From Trema orientale (Eukaryota > Streptophyta > Magnoliopsida > Rosales > Cannabaceae), in contig JXTC01000259.1 in assembly GCA_002914845.1 (NCBI GenBank), forward strand, positions 25,067 through 89,066: a DNA stretch of 64,000 nucleotides, in the 5' to 3' direction. A program made the position numbers and the translations under genes. The notes beneath the pieces are model-generated. The model had not been told where the DNA came from, searched no databases, and saw only the letters and a list, made by a program, of their open reading frames with translations. Positions within the stretch are counted from its first letter, which is position 1; each line of letters begins with the position of its first letter. Below are positions 34,301-47,664 of the stretch, piece after piece.

Positions 34301-37300
34301 CATGGAAAAATGCTGGATCCAAAATGAATTTCTATAATGAGGAGTATAGCTTGTTGTATCTGCTTAGAAATGACATTGATTCTGCTGTTTGTGCTCGGAT
34401 ATGGTTTGCTTCTTCAGCTTTATGAGCTTTTAATTACTGTTGAACAGCTTTTCCCCGATTTGTTTCCCTGTGGTTTCTAGTTTGCAGATTTGGGTTCTGT
34501 AATGCTAAGTTATCTCACGTATGCTTTGATGAATGATGATGAAGTATATTTTGGTCAGGAGAAATAATCTATACCATGTCATGAAAATGAGAATTTGAAA
34601 TGAGAGTTGTGTCGAATTGGGGGAGTATCTGCTGTGTTATACTATTATTTCTGTTAAGAATTGTTTGTACTAAAATTGTGATTCCCTAGTCCTTTTGTAA
34701 TAGTTCTTTCCCTTTAGTATACTTTCTTTTGTTTCTTATAAAGAAAGTGGTGTCCTCCTCTCCTCTTCTTTACAGTGTAATGAAGCACGATCTGAAGATG
34801 CTCCCCCAGCGGATGTTTCTCAGTCAAATCCAACACCGCTGGGGAAAAAAGGATTAGAAGCAGGTTGATTTTTCTTTCTTCTTTCGGCCAGCTATGTTTA
34901 GAGTTATGTATATGTCGTATAAATCGATATGTTTATGCTTAGGACCTACTCATGTATTGGTCGTTCGTGGACTGGATGAAAATGCCGATGAGGAAATGCT
35001 TCGTTATGAATTTTCCAAGCATGCTCCAATTAAGGTATAGAAATCTTATCTGAATATTTGTTATTCCTTGTATTGTTAAACTATTTTAGCTTGTTGAGAG
35101 AAAAGTTTCAATGATTTCTTGCACAGGACCTTCGCCTTGTCAGAGACAAGTTTACTCATGTTTCAAGGGGGTTTGCTTTTGTCCACTTCCATTCGGTAAG
35201 ATCATTATTTTATGAGTAGTTAAGCTATTTGAGGAGTATGTTTAGTTTTGGGAGAATTTAACGGTCTTCTTTTTTAGTTGTTTCCCTCCTGTCTGCCATT
35301 TGTCCTTTTCCTAGACACAATGAATTTGATATATAGAAACAAGGTAACAAGAGACCAGTGCACACTATCGTTGTTTGAGAAATATATTATGTCTGATTTT
35401 ATGCACAGGTTGAAGATGCTACAAAGGCTCTAGAAGCAACGAATGGAACAACACTCGAAAAGAATGGCCAGATTCTAAGAGTAGCATATGCTAAGAGCAT
35501 TCTTGGTCCAGGATCGGGAACATCAGGACAGTCACAGTCAAGCAGCCTTGCTGCTGCTGCAATCGAGGCAGCAGCATTTTCTCAGCAGGTTCCTCGTTCT
35601 TACCCAAATTCTGTTGTAGCATCTTTTAGTGACCCATGTCATAAATTTCTTTTACTTTTATTTGTTCAGGAAGGATGGATTTCAGATTGCCCCATCTTAG
35701 CAGTAGTTTTATCTGTTCAGGAAGGATGGATTTTAGATTGTCCCATCCTAGCAGTACTGATATCATTAATTTGCCACAAAAAGTAGAGAATGTCACATAA
35801 TTTGTTGAGAATGGCTTTGAAACAGAAGTCCATGAGGCTGCAGTCTCTTTTTCATAATGCCTGCTTTTATTAACTTACCAGTCTTCAAATAATATTGTAA
35901 GGGTAAATTAACTATAAAGGTTAGGGCCTATCATTATTCTGCGCTCCATGCAAATCCTAATGGATGGAGGAGTGGAATTAGACATACAAGGATGGATCTG
36001 CAAAGATTGGTTCCTCATTTAGGATAGTAGGGTTTTGAACAAATCAAATGAAGATAGATGAGTAACATGGTGACAAAAACGCCCGTTGATTAAGCTAATA
36101 TTATTGTACTGACAGGGATGGTGGGATTTGAAGCAGCATTGGTATCACACAGTCATCAACTAGTCATTGAATATACTCTTCATTGATTAGGTTGGTCGTG
36201 GGGGGTCTATGTGTTTGAAAATTGATTTGGACATAATGTCTCCATGACTATTTGATGTTTTGCTAAAATTGAGATATAAAAACACAATGCTTATAATCTC
36301 TGTATTCAGATTATAACTTTAAAACTATCACAAGTAAGAAAGCCTTCTTACGTTGGATTACATAATTTTTTCTACGTGGCTTTTTTTCTCATTTATTTGC
36401 CTGCCTTGAATGTTTGGCTTAGCTTTCGTAGTAACTGACCTATATTTAACTCAAATTTTAATAGTATGATGCTGTTGGATGGGCACCAAAAGAGTACAAT
36501 CCGGATGACAAACAGTCTGTTGGAGGACAGGGGCCAAGTGGTGGGGAGATTGCAGTCCAAAGAGAGGGATTGGCCCCGCAATCTGGTTTTGTGTGGGATG
36601 AAGCATCTGGTTATTATTTCGATGCTGCTTCTGGCTTCTACTATGATGGAAATACAGGTTCTCTTTCCTTCTTGTTTTATTGTGCTTTATGGAAATTCTG
36701 TAAGAGATCAAGCATTTCGAATATTCCATGGGAAAATATAATTTGTGAGTTAAATATGCTTGCTCTTATGTCTTTTTTCTTTAAAATATAAATATATATT
36801 TTTTTTCGTTCCCCTTAAAAATTTTCTCATTGCTCAAGTATGATGCTTGTAAAAAGTTCTTTGTGTTCTAGTCTCTTTATGAGGTTGTTGGTGTTCTTGC
36901 TATTCTTTTCACTGGGCACTTTCTGTACTCTTATCTGAGTAACTGTGGAGAATATTTTACTTAACATATTTAAGCATTGTTAGATGTTTATTTGCAACTG
37001 ATGTTAGATGTAAATTTTTACTTATGTGAATCATTTTATTTTGGGATCTGGAAGAGAACTTGGAAAATTATCACTAAAATACCCTCTGTTTTAAAAAGGT
37101 GTGAAAAAATATCATGTGTTTTTGGAAATTCAAAATAAGTACCTTCTATTTAACGAAAATTATCACTAAAATACCCCATGTTTTAAAAAAGTGTGAAAAA
37201 AAACCCTTATATTATTAAAAATTCAAAATAAATACCTTCTATTTGAATTATCATATCATTTGCTACTTTTGACTGGTCAAATGCTTCAAAAGAATTAGTA

Positions 37301-40300
37301 AAATTAACATTTTACCCATATTATATTATTTTAAGAAACACATCACACCTGAAAACCTGAAAATGAAGGGAGAGAAATACACATGGTCGAAAACCTTTTA
37401 AAAAAAAAAAAACTATTCTCTCCATTGTTGTTGCACAAATCTAGAAAAGAAAAAAGAAATCTAAAATTTTTGAAAATTTTGAAAGTGAAAAAAATTTTCA
37501 AAAATTTTAGATTTTTTTTTCTTTTTTAGACTTGTGCTGCAACTATGGAGAGAGGATTTTTTTTAGACCATATATATTCTCTATTCCTTCATTTTCAAAT
37601 GTGGTGTGTGCCTTAAATTAATATAATAAGGGGTAAAATATTAATTTTACTAATTTTTTTGAAGTTTTTGACTGGTCAAAGATAGCAAATGATATGATAA
37701 TTCAAATATAATGTATTTATTTTGAATTTTCAATAATACAATGATTTTTTTCACACTTTTTTAAAGCAGAGGGTATTTTAGTAATGATTTTCGTTAAATA
37801 GAAGGTATTTATTTTGAATTTCCAAAAACACATGGTTTTTTTTTTTTATAATTTTTCAAAATAGAGGGTATTTTAGTGATAATTTTCCCCATATATATAT
37901 ATGTATATTTATTTATAAATAGAACTTCTATTATGGAGAATCCTTAAATAGAATAAATCATGTTATAGATTGTCAAGCATGATATAGTAGTATGAGAATA
38001 GACCAGCAATTGGAGCCTCTGGCTATATAATAAATTTTTTGGCTCACTATCTTAGATTGCTATGTTTGTATATTAGTAACGCAGAAGTAATGTTACTGAC
38101 AACCTTAAAATGGATTGAAATGAACGTTTGTTCTCTCCTTCCCTCTCTCTCTTTCTCTCCCTCTATCTCTCTCTCTCTCAAATTATTCCTCTTGTTGTCT
38201 TCTATGGCAATATCTTCTCTTTTGCCTTCTGCATTTTTTTCAACCTGAAAACCAATGCTCTCTTCTGCGATGTACAGGTCTTTATTATGATAGCAACAAT
38301 GGGGTCTGGTATTCGTATGATCATCAAACACAACAGTATGTCCCTTGCACAGATCAAAACGACAATAAAACAACTAGCCAATCTGATCTTTCCAAGGTAC
38401 CAGATGGTTCTAATGACAGAAAAGTAGTGATTTCTGCTCCAGCAACTACCTCAACATCAGTAGAAAAGGGATCATCATTACCAGATGTTGTCCAGGCTGC
38501 TGCAACAGCAGCAATAGCAGCTGAGAAGAAAGAGAAAGAAAAGTCAAAAGAGATTAAGTTGGCCTCAAAGAGCAGTATTCTAGCTAATAAGAAGAAAATG
38601 AGTAATGTGTTGACAATGTGGAAACAGAGGAGTCATGAAGGGCAAGCAACCCGTGTGGCTTTGGATGACATTCAGCCAACTTTATCAGCTGATGATAGAC
38701 CTCTTTATGGTGGACAATCCACAAAGAGCAAGTTCAAGAATGACGTGTCGAGTGCAAAGGAGAATGCTACAAGTTCAGGACTTCCTACCACTACTTCTGC
38801 TATGCAGAACGTTGGTTTGGAGTCTCCTGTCAAGCCAAGGCCTGTGAGTAACAGTTTGGGTGGGAGTTTGATGGGGGTCATAAGGGGCTCCGGGAGAGGA
38901 GTGACAAAATCAGATCCTTCCTTTTTTGGATCATCAACTGGAGTCTCTACCTCTTCAGTTTCCGCTGCAAGTGTGGCTGGATCAGCGCCATCAACTAATC
39001 AAGAGATACCTCATGTTGCAACATCCTTCAAAACAGATGCATCTGCCTTAGGGTCTTACACACCACCTGTTTCTGCTGGGAGTGGAAAGAGAAGGTTTTC
39101 CGAAATGCCTCTGACCATTGCTCCTGGTCAAAAGGAACAATCTCAGACTACCTATCGAGATCGTGCAGCTGAAAGGAGGAGCCTCTATGGCTCATCATCT
39201 TCTGTAGGAGAGGATTCGTCTGACCATGGGCTTGGGGATGCAAGTAAGCTTTCTTGAACGTCATGTTTGTTGCTTTGTTCTGTTTCTTTCTTTTGAATGG
39301 CTTTGCTGGTTGCTTTTGCGCTTGAAGCTCATGAAACAGACCGGATCAATTTACTAATAGCTAGAAATTCTGCATGTTCTGTACGGTTACCCTTCATTGT
39401 TTCCACGGCTAGAGTCTGCTTTGGGATGTATCAATAATTAGTTGTTTGAATTGCTAATTCGGTTGCCCAAGTTAATGGTTCAATTTCTTGTTACTCAATG
39501 TTGGATTAACTTGTGAGAAATCCTGTGTTTACCTATCTTGAACTTCCAAGATCGAGATTTTGCTTTGAGGAAGGGTTTGTTGGATCCAATGCCTTTTCCC
39601 CCTGGTGTGGGTGGAGGACGTTCTGCTGGAGATGCCTCTATTAGCAGCTATGAGGTGATTACAACAGAGAAAGTAATCGATGAGAGCAATGTAGGAAATC
39701 GAATGCTCCGCAGCATGGGATGGCACGAGGGATTGGTAAGACTTACTTATTTTACAGTTGAGAGAATAAGTTTAGTGTGTTGAGCTATTTATTTATAGAT
39801 GGCTGGACTTCTATTTATTCATTTTTTTTTTTCTGTTCTCTTTTGTTCAAATGGAATGACCAAAGCAGCATTTAAAAAAAGAAAAAAAAATTATAGCAGC
39901 ATTTAATATTAATGGGATGAAAGAAAATTTAGTTGTTCCTTGACAAGAGGACAGTGTTGGTTGTACTGTGTAGTGCTGGTAATTCATCGCTCGCAACTTT
40001 CTGTCTGACTTAATGGGCTGGTGGTTTTGTTTTCTATTCCTACTTTGGTTTCATTTAATATCTCCTCACTTTAGTGAATATTTTCTATAAGTCTCTTTTT
40101 AAACTCTAATAGATTTGGTGCCTTCATGCCCTATCTTGGAATGAAGTTTTGTTCTTTTACTTTTATCACGCTGTTGGCTCAACCAGTGTCAACCATTGGT
40201 ATACTTAGCTAATGGTACAGACGTTTCTAATATCTCCACTCTCGGTATTTCTTCTTGTTTTGTTTTTGACATGATGCACAGGGCCTAGGTAAAGATGGAA

Positions 40301-40461
40301 GTGGAATGATAGAGCCAGTACAGGCACAAGCCGTGGAAAGTAGAGCAGGGCTTGGGAGTAGGCAGAAGAAGGTGGACCCTAGCCTTGAGGTGCAGGCTGG
40401 GGATAGTTACAAAACTCTTATTCACAAGAAGGCTCTCGCTAGGTTCCGGGAGATGTCTTAG
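31303..40461 (+). CDS. SUA: Splicing factor of the SUA/RBM5 family, 16 coding exons, 1066 aa
   Basis: Nuclear pre-mRNA splicing factor; in Arabidopsis SUA controls alternative splicing of ABI3. Exons: 31303-31350, 31558-31598, 31841-32606, 32695-32766, 32852-32944, 33028-33107, 34097-34244, 34776-34863, 34943-35034, 35127-35195, 35409-35588, 36465-36657, 38278-39243, 39551-39735, 40282-40461. An additional 5' UTR exon precedes them. All junctions keep phase. Domains: RD/RS-rich N-terminus (30-285, with an RERD-SP-RRH repeat), RRM1 (286-367, RNP1 RGFAFIDF), RanBP2 zinc finger (W398; C400, C403, C414, C417), RRM2 (448-530, RGFAFVHF), OCRE (600-647, aromatic GYYFDAASGFYYD), G-patch (992-1036, SMGWHEGLGLGKDG). 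This domain order is that of RBM5/RBM10. Start chosen at MDPGRYGLQQGW, matching plant SUA proteins. No damage seen. Seven of the introns exceed 300 bp; the one splitting OCRE carries a foldback element. The listed coding segments number 15; I count the leader exon as the sixteenth. Confidence 0.95.
32357..32450 (+). repeat. In-frame 39-bp coding duplication in the RD/RS domain
   Basis: The unit gagaaagagatcaaagtccc... repeats as gggaaagagatcggagtcca..., encoding RERDQSPHRRHD and then RERDRSPYRRHE. It lengthens the SR-like domain in frame. Confidence 0.8.
33760..33920 (+). mobile_element. Possible tRNA-derived SINE remnant in an intron
   Basis: ggttaggtcgagtggtcaga resembles a pol III A box (GGTCNAGTGG style). 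A weak B-box-like acttgaatcttg follows. The GC-rich tail (ccccgctcgcctcctctcac) is unlike the intron around it. No clean target duplication. Confidence 0.35.
35663..35760 (+). repeat. Two-copy 51-bp tandem duplication in an intron
   Basis: tgttcaggaaggatggattt starts at 35663 and again at 35714. Each copy begins with an acceptor-like ttcag. Confidence 0.85.
37062..37888. mobile_element. Foldback element, 827 bp, inside the OCRE-splitting intron
   Basis: Near-symmetric inverted repeat with arms of about 400 bp (similarity about 85 percent by eye). The ends are ggaaaattatcactaaaata and its complement. The centre near 37470-37490 is aaaatttttgaaaattttg-like. Each arm itself contains two copies of an about 110-bp unit (attatcactaaaataccc, gtgtgaaaaa, attcaaaataa, taccttctattt). 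No transposase and no clear target duplication. The host intron is 36658-38277. Confidence 0.9.
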
Positions 40462-43400
40462 GCAGTGATTGTTTTGTTTTGTCCATAGAGCTGTTTTGTT
40501 TATGTTAGCTAGGCAAAGAATATTGGGCAAAAGCTCGAGTTGAACGTAGAAAGGGCTCAACACTGTAGAGATGGAATGCTTTACTCTCTCACATACTTTC
40601 ATTTAGAGGGTTGCCTCGTATTTATTTGTAACATAGGGAACATTCTATTGCTTGTGACCTTTAATTTATTTTAAGGGTTTGAAATGTTCTTGTGAAACGA
40701 CCATTCATGGAAGTATGCAGCATCTTCATGTATTTCGGCTATCACATATCTAGGAGAAAAGGTGGGGGAAAACTTTGAAAATGGAAAATGGCTTTGTTCA
40801 TTTTGAACTGCTTATTCAGGGAGTAAATTGCAGTTGCGAATTGTGGAACATATAATGCAAAAGCGACTTCTTCACCTTGATATAGATTAATTAATGGCTA
40901 TTATAAATTTCTAACTATTCTCGAAGAGGAGAGGTCTGGATCATTTTCCTGGCGCTGCTTTCATTGCTGTAATTTTCAGAAATCCCATTAAAATCATGCA
41001 CTGGTTAGTTTTTTAACCCTTTTTTCTTCTATATCTAGTAAAATTATTCGAAAGAGGGGCAATATTCAAAGATACTAAATCAACAAAAATGGTTGGTTTA
41101 CCATATGCAGCTAATAATGAGATTTTCAGATGGTCGAGTACCCCTTTTCTATTGAGCCTCTAGAAGCAACTAATTGAAAACCAGAGGAAAAATAAAATAA
41201 TAAACTCAAAACTTAAACAACTTGATAGAAATTCCACGATCAAATGGTACATTATCAATAGAACTTCTCTCAAAGCAGCTCTATGTACAGAATGAATTAA
41301 ATCAGGACTAATTATTATGAATTTTTCCCTACTTAGGTAATTTCGGTTATTTGGCGCATTTAAATTTTCCACCAATTATATCTTTACGTTTGTATATATA
41401 AAAAAAAGGGTTCGGATAATATATGTATATACATATAAATCTTTAACCATTTCGCAAAAACATCGACACCTTTCTCCTAAAACATCCTACTTGTATTTGT
41501 CTATCAAATTTCACTGGATCTACATATCTTGTTAAAATTGGAGTTTTTAATTATTAAAGAAAAACATTTTAACTTATAAAATCGGATAATATATACCAGA
41601 AAAACAAAGTGTGTTTGAAGGCTTCCATAATCAGACTTCTAAAAGGCTACAAACCATTTATTGATCTAGATCGTGAATGCCAATCAACGATTTTAAATGT
41701 AAACATGTATTCTTTTACAGATTAAACACTAATTTAACCATATATGTAGATTCAGTGAGACTTAATAGAAAAGCACAAATAAAATATTTTATTTATATTA
41801 ATTAGAAAGCAAAAGATGAAAAATATCCTGAAGTATGTATTTTCTGCAATTTAAGCCCTGAATTTTGAGTTTTGTAAATTATACCTCCAGGTTTGAATTT
41901 CCCAAAAATATACCCTACGTAGACGAATGACATATTTACCCCTCGTGAAATTAAATTGAGTTTTGAGCTATTGATCACTATTATTTCAATTGTTTAGCAA
42001 TTTGGTCCCTATTTTTTTTTTTTTATATTCATATATCTGATAACAATATTATATCTATCAATCTTTCAGAAAATTAAAATTCAGAGGCTGATATAAAACA
42101 AATAATTTATTTAAAAATCAATTTAAAAAAATTATACTGATAGACCCTAGTTTATGTCAAACTATAGTAACTTTTATGAACAAAAAATAATTATCTTACT
42201 ATTTTTAAATTAAAAAGAATTCGCATACACTATTTTCTACGAGTCAAATTTGACTAAAAATTTACTATATCCACTAAATTCTCATTTAATTATGAATAGT
42301 TATTCTAGAATATTGTTTTGGGGTGTGATAAAATTTTTTATAATTAGTCACTAACTAAAATATTAAGTCACAAATAATATGATAATTAGATATATGGGGT
42401 CAATTAAGAAAATATTATGTGTCAAAATTGCATTGGACAACAAAAGTCAAATACTTATTTGACACATCAGTAAAAAAAATGTCTCACAAACAAGCCAGTT
42501 GGTCATTACGTGTCCAGTTATTAACATCTATAGCTATTAGTTTGACACCTCAGTAGTACAAGTGTCGGGTAAACTTAGTGAGAAAGAAAATTTATCAGCT
42601 GAATCTTTGCCTATAAAGAGGCTATCTGTTGTAATATTAAAGGAGCATTAATGCAATCTACTATTCTTCCTCATATTAGTTCTTATTACTATTACTTCTA
42701 TTCCTTTATTTTAATATCAAAAATTGTCCTTGATTTCCGCGCCCATTAATTACCTCTCTTATTCTGACTTTTCCCTTGTATCTCTTTTTCTCTCTCTCTC
42801 CGATATACTGTAGCCATAAAAAATTCCATACATATATAATATATATACATATTAGATCTATATACATCCGAATATATATTATATGCATATCTATAATTAT
42901 ATTATTATTATTATTATGCAGATTTTGGGAATACTGAGCTACTAACCATATTATTTTCTATTGCTCCAAATATTTACAGGGTGCTGACTATATATATATT
43001 GTGCTAACATTTAAATTCTGCACTTTAAATATTCACAGACCCGTGATTCTGAGTTATTTACCAAGTTGAGTTACAACAAATACGACCCTTATTTGCAACC
43101 GTTCACGTTAAATTCAGTATTTTTATTTTCTTTATTTTTGACAATATGGCTGGAATCACTTGTGTCAAAGATCTAACTTTCTAATTAATTACTTTCAGTA
43201 TTGTTTATTTATATATCTGACTGAATGGCTGGAATCACCTGTGTCAGAAAACTAACCATCTTTTTGTTTGTTTCTGACCATATGGATGGTATCACTTGCG
43301 TCAGAAATACTGGCTATCTAACACGTGGTGATGGTCATTGAAACCACCCATACTTGTTTACTTGCAGGTTGAGCTGTCAAAGACGTCAATTATTCTCTGA

Positions 43401-43766
43401 CACGTGGAATTGTATCATTACAATTTTTCTACGTCATTTTCTCCATTTTCTACAACTATCTTGCTTATCATTAATTAAGTTTTCTTACACTTAATTAATT
43501 TCTCCCTAATCAAATTACAAAAAAAGCACCACCGAAACAAACATTATGAAGGAAAATACCACCTTGGCATTGCATGCGGGAGCATCTATAGTAGTGCCGG
43601 ATCGGATCTACAAGTGGGCATTGGTCTAGGATTCACCATAGGAGGTCTTACATTACTCTGGGTTGAATGATTTTTCCATGCTCACGATAAATGACGTTAC
43701 TAGAACAACTATTACTATACCCATAACTCAAGAGCCTCACCATAGTAGAATAGGGAGAGAGAGTAG
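40462..43766. other. 3' UTR of the SUA-like gene, then intergenic DNA without a gene
   Basis: The SUA transcript probably ends within about 250 bases of the stop. The rest is AT-rich; the open frames at 41160-41375 and 42706-42888 have no motif. A short repeat cluster at 43150-43300 is listed separately. Confidence 0.5.
43150..43300. repeat. Three spaced copies of a 26-bp motif
   Basis: atggctggaatcacttgtgtc (43146 on), atggctggaatcacctgtgtc (about 43226) and atggatggtatcacttgcgtc (about 43281), each followed by an aaa/gaaa and ct-rich word. ACGTG words follow at about 43322 and 43402. Confidence 0.7.
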
Positions 43767-45646
43767 TGTTAGATTTATAAACGATTTTCGCAGCGGAAGA
43801 TTAGCATAGGAACATTCAAAAATTTTCTCAAAACAATTGACTATATAAGTGCATGGTATTAATTCATAGCAAATAGGAATATACAAAGAGAATAGATCTA
43901 ATACCTCTTGTAGCCTATCAGCGGATCCTAGCTTTTTTGTCTTCTAAATCACGATCTTCCAATCCAAGCCTCAAGCACAACTGGATGAACATGTGGGCGT
44001 TGCGTACAATTTCTTAAACTCATACTTTAGGCACTTGCAATTTTCTCACACATGAGATTACAAGAGTTTTGTTCTACAGAGAATAAGAAGACTCTCTTCT
44101 TTTTTCTCTCTAGGTTATGGAGGCTCTGTATAAATTTTTCTCTCTAGGTTATGGAGGCTCTGTATAAAATAATACGTAGTGTCTATTTTCTGCTAGTGTT
44201 TTCTTTATATATATATATATCTATTTATTAAATTATTTAATAAATTAATTAATATATATATATACGTTTTCAAAAACTAAAAAACGTAACTTTTGGTTTT
44301 ATGTTTTTTTTAATAACTATATATCTATTTAATCTAATTAATTAATATATATATATATATATATCTATTTAATCCAATTAATATATATATATAAACTAGC
44401 TAATAATTCACCCCTTCATGGGAGAGTGTTCCACTTTCAGTCAGTTTTCCAATTTCTATTTATCTAATTATCTCATAATTAGATATTTTTAAATTCAAAA
44501 TTTAAACAAATTAGGAAACTTATCTCTCCATAAATTTAAATTAATTAATTCAAAATTAATTAATTAATTAATAACAATTATTAATTACATATAGATAAAT
44601 TATTTATCTAGACAAAGTGTGCAGTAACAGAAATAATGTAATATCCAGTACAGTGTATGTAAGAGGTGGAATTGGGGACCTATGGACCTGTAATTCAAGC
44701 TCCAATAAATTATGACAATTAATTAAACTCTTTAATTAATTTGTCTAATTTATTAATTCCAGTATTACTCCACTAAAAATCTGGAATTGCACTCTTGCAG
44801 TTACAGAATTAATTTACTCAGAAAACAACGAGCAGTCCATCGATTTAATCATTACATATAGTTCAATCCTCCATAGATAATTCATAATTGGAGCTAGGTC
44901 ATAAACCGTTTACCTCTCCAATTACATCTTTATCCTTGTGTACCATTGATTCTCTAATGAACAATTAATTTATAAATCTATTATAAATTGAGTAATCAAA
45001 TTGTTCAAGTCCTGAATCAATACACAAGGGAATCATCTTTCTAGCTTCCTAATGGAAAGAATGAATTTCATATCTGTAAGCTACATTCCCAGCTACTCAT
45101 CTCATCATGTCCCAAGATACAAGTATTTCTATCTACTTAAAAAATAAACCTTTAACAAGTATGTTAAAGAACATAATGTTATAAATAGGAGTCTATAATT
45201 ACTCAGGATTAAGATTGATCTACATATGATCATCTAGTGACATTATTTGAACTCTCAACAGTTAACAGAATTTATGTGAGATTCAAATTATGTCTGGTCT
45301 AGTCCTATATAATCAAATTATAAAGTACCTCCGTCGTGATGTCAACACATCAATAGTCCGGATAAGACTATTATATTCTCAATGTTAATGGACCGTACTA
45401 ATAATATTTAATTAAAGATCCCAAACTTTAATTAATTATTACGGACTATATTTAATTTATTATCCATAAATTTAATCATCATGTATATAAAACTTATATA
45501 CTAAATTTATGGTCACATAAATAAACTAGGGATTTTCTGATATTTAATGACATACTAATTATGCACAAATTCAAATAGAAAAATGTCATTTTATTAATTC
45601 AGCAAATATCCAAAATATACATATTTTTAGGGCATAAACCCTAACA
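43767..45646. mobile_element. Solo LTR of an LTR retrotransposon, 1880 bp
   Basis: Begins tgttagatttataaacgatt and ends cataaaccctaaca, so it is bounded by the TG..CA (TGTTAG..CTAACA) inverted termini of an LTR. The 5-mer agtag flanks both sides exactly (43762-43766 and 45647-45651), the target duplication of integrase. No polyprotein, primer site or second LTR is present. The ttttcgcagcggaag word near the start is common in dicot Copia LTRs. An older relative lies at about 23740-24740. Confidence 0.88.
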
Positions 45647-45651
45647 AGTAG

Positions 45652-47660
45652 AGAGAGATATTTCCATTTTATTTTCTAGCCCACCAATCTATGAAGTCAA
45701 ACGCATTAACAATAGTTCAAGCTCTTAATAATGGCTTAATTTATCATTTCGAATTTAGTGACTTGTTGAATGTGTTTAGCTTATTTTCTTTATTTCAAGG
45801 TGTGATAGTTAATTATATTTGTCTTAAAGGCTAATAAAATTGCTCATAATTTAGCTAGCTACGTTTATTTTAGAAGTATATTGTTTAGAGAAATCTCATT
45901 TTCTAATTGAATCTGTTATTGTAAAAGATGCTTTTAATTTATAATAAAAGATTCGTTTGACTGAAAAAAAGGAGTAAAACATCATATGTATGAACTAGAT
46001 TGGCCTGTTTTGGTCAGATATCATTTATCATAGAGTTCGGGCCTCCACACAACAAGTGGTATTTTTTGGTATCAATTTCAGTTGACAGTACTGCAAACAA
46101 ATTGATTTTTGAGGATCGAATTCTAGCAAATTTTGCCGTTTTGTTATCTATTATAAGGTTGTTTATAGATTGCTTTGATCACGAGTCCCAGTAATTAATA
46201 TTAAGATTTTGTCAAAAACCGCTGACATCGAAAGAGACGATCTATGTCTAGATCATAGTTAAAACTTGTCCATATTAAAGTGGCAATTTCATCTCTAAAG
46301 TCCCTTTATTTTTATTATTATTATTTTTAAATTTTAGTTTTTATTTTTATTTTTTTAGGGTTGTAACTTTAATATAAAACAAGGAAAAAAGAAAAATCAT
46401 GATGATTTCAACTCTTTACTAGTGCTACGTGTCTTGACAAACTACCATGAAAAAATAACTTGAATGATGTGACATTATACTATTTGTTAATATTTAGTGT
46501 ATGAATCACTCATTATTTATCATATAAATTGCCACATCATTCAAATAATTTTGTTAAAATAACTTGTCAAGATATTTAGCATTTTCCTACTCTTTAATAT
46601 TGATAATATAAAATGAATCAAAAGACAGTCAAATAATTGGAGGGAAAACGGATGGAGGGAAAACGGATGGATGGTTGCGGACCTTTTAGTTATAGGTTTA
46701 AATGACCTTTTTTTTTCCGTTTCATAACCTTTTAAAAGTGATAATTAGTTTAGTAACCTCTCTTTTAATGAAGCTTTTATATTCTCAATCATGTCATTTT
46801 ACCAAAAACTTCAAAATCATCTCAATTTTTTTCTTAAAATAATCAAGATTTGATGTTTGGACAAGTTAAAATGTTGTTTATAGTTTGACTTTTTCAGATT
46901 GGAGAGGTTTAAATCGAATTCAAGCATGAAAATGTCGATTTCAAGTCTGACTAAAAACTTTGAGGAAAATTACTGTCTAGCTCGACTGTTCAATCAAGTT
47001 CGATTAGACAAGTCGAGAGGACTCCACTGGGGCATTTTTGGCTTTTCTACGCCATGTTAGGAAAAAAAAAACTAAAAACTAAATAAAAATAAAAAAAAAA
47101 CAAAACGAGAAAGTCAGAATTTAAAAGTAGGGTCTGGGGAAGGTTATAAAACCACATAGTTCCGCTGGTTGCTGGTACTGGTTTTGGGCGATGGTCAACG
47201 CTTTGACGACCCTTATTTGTAGCAAAGAGGAGAAGATATGAGACGTATTTAATAATGGCCAAGGAGGATTAGGAGTCTTCTTCCAAATTAAACCGATCAA
47301 TTTAGATGATATTCATACCAAACCAATCCAATTTAGTGTGTTTGGCGCGTTAGTTTATTTACAAATTCATGGAGGGATTATCTATTAGTTTCCTACTTTA
47401 TGACTATTTCATCAATGTGAGCAGGACATGTAAATCTAAATCATTAATCAATCCTCTAATACGTGTATATAACTTTTTATTCAAGAATCAAGGACATCAA
47501 TTTTTTTTTCCTTTCCAAAATTAAAATTTTGGGTTAGACAGTACACAGTCATATATGGTTTATGTAGATCCGAAAATTTACCTTGCAATTCTACATATAC
47601 AAAGTAACGAAAAAATTGGTAATTAATTGGAGCACATATGCAAAGTAAAAAAATTAATTG
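45652..47660. other. Intergenic, no gene seen
   Basis: Contains the MITE at 46410 and a short tandem repeat (ggagggaaaacggatgg twice, about 46640-46672). The 64- to 71-codon frames have no motif. Confidence 0.5.
46410..46596. mobile_element. Foldback MITE, about 187 bp
   Basis: The left arm aactctttactagtgctacg, gtcttgacaa, aataacttgaatgatgtgac pairs with the right arm gccacatcattcaaataatt, aacttgtcaa, tagcattttcctactcttta. No transposase. Confidence 0.75.
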
Positions 47661-47664
47661 AGGT

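Noticed and set aside
44200..44400. TA-repeat tracts as a possible replication or matrix-attachment site
   Set aside because: They lie inside the solo LTR and are ordinary TA microsatellites.
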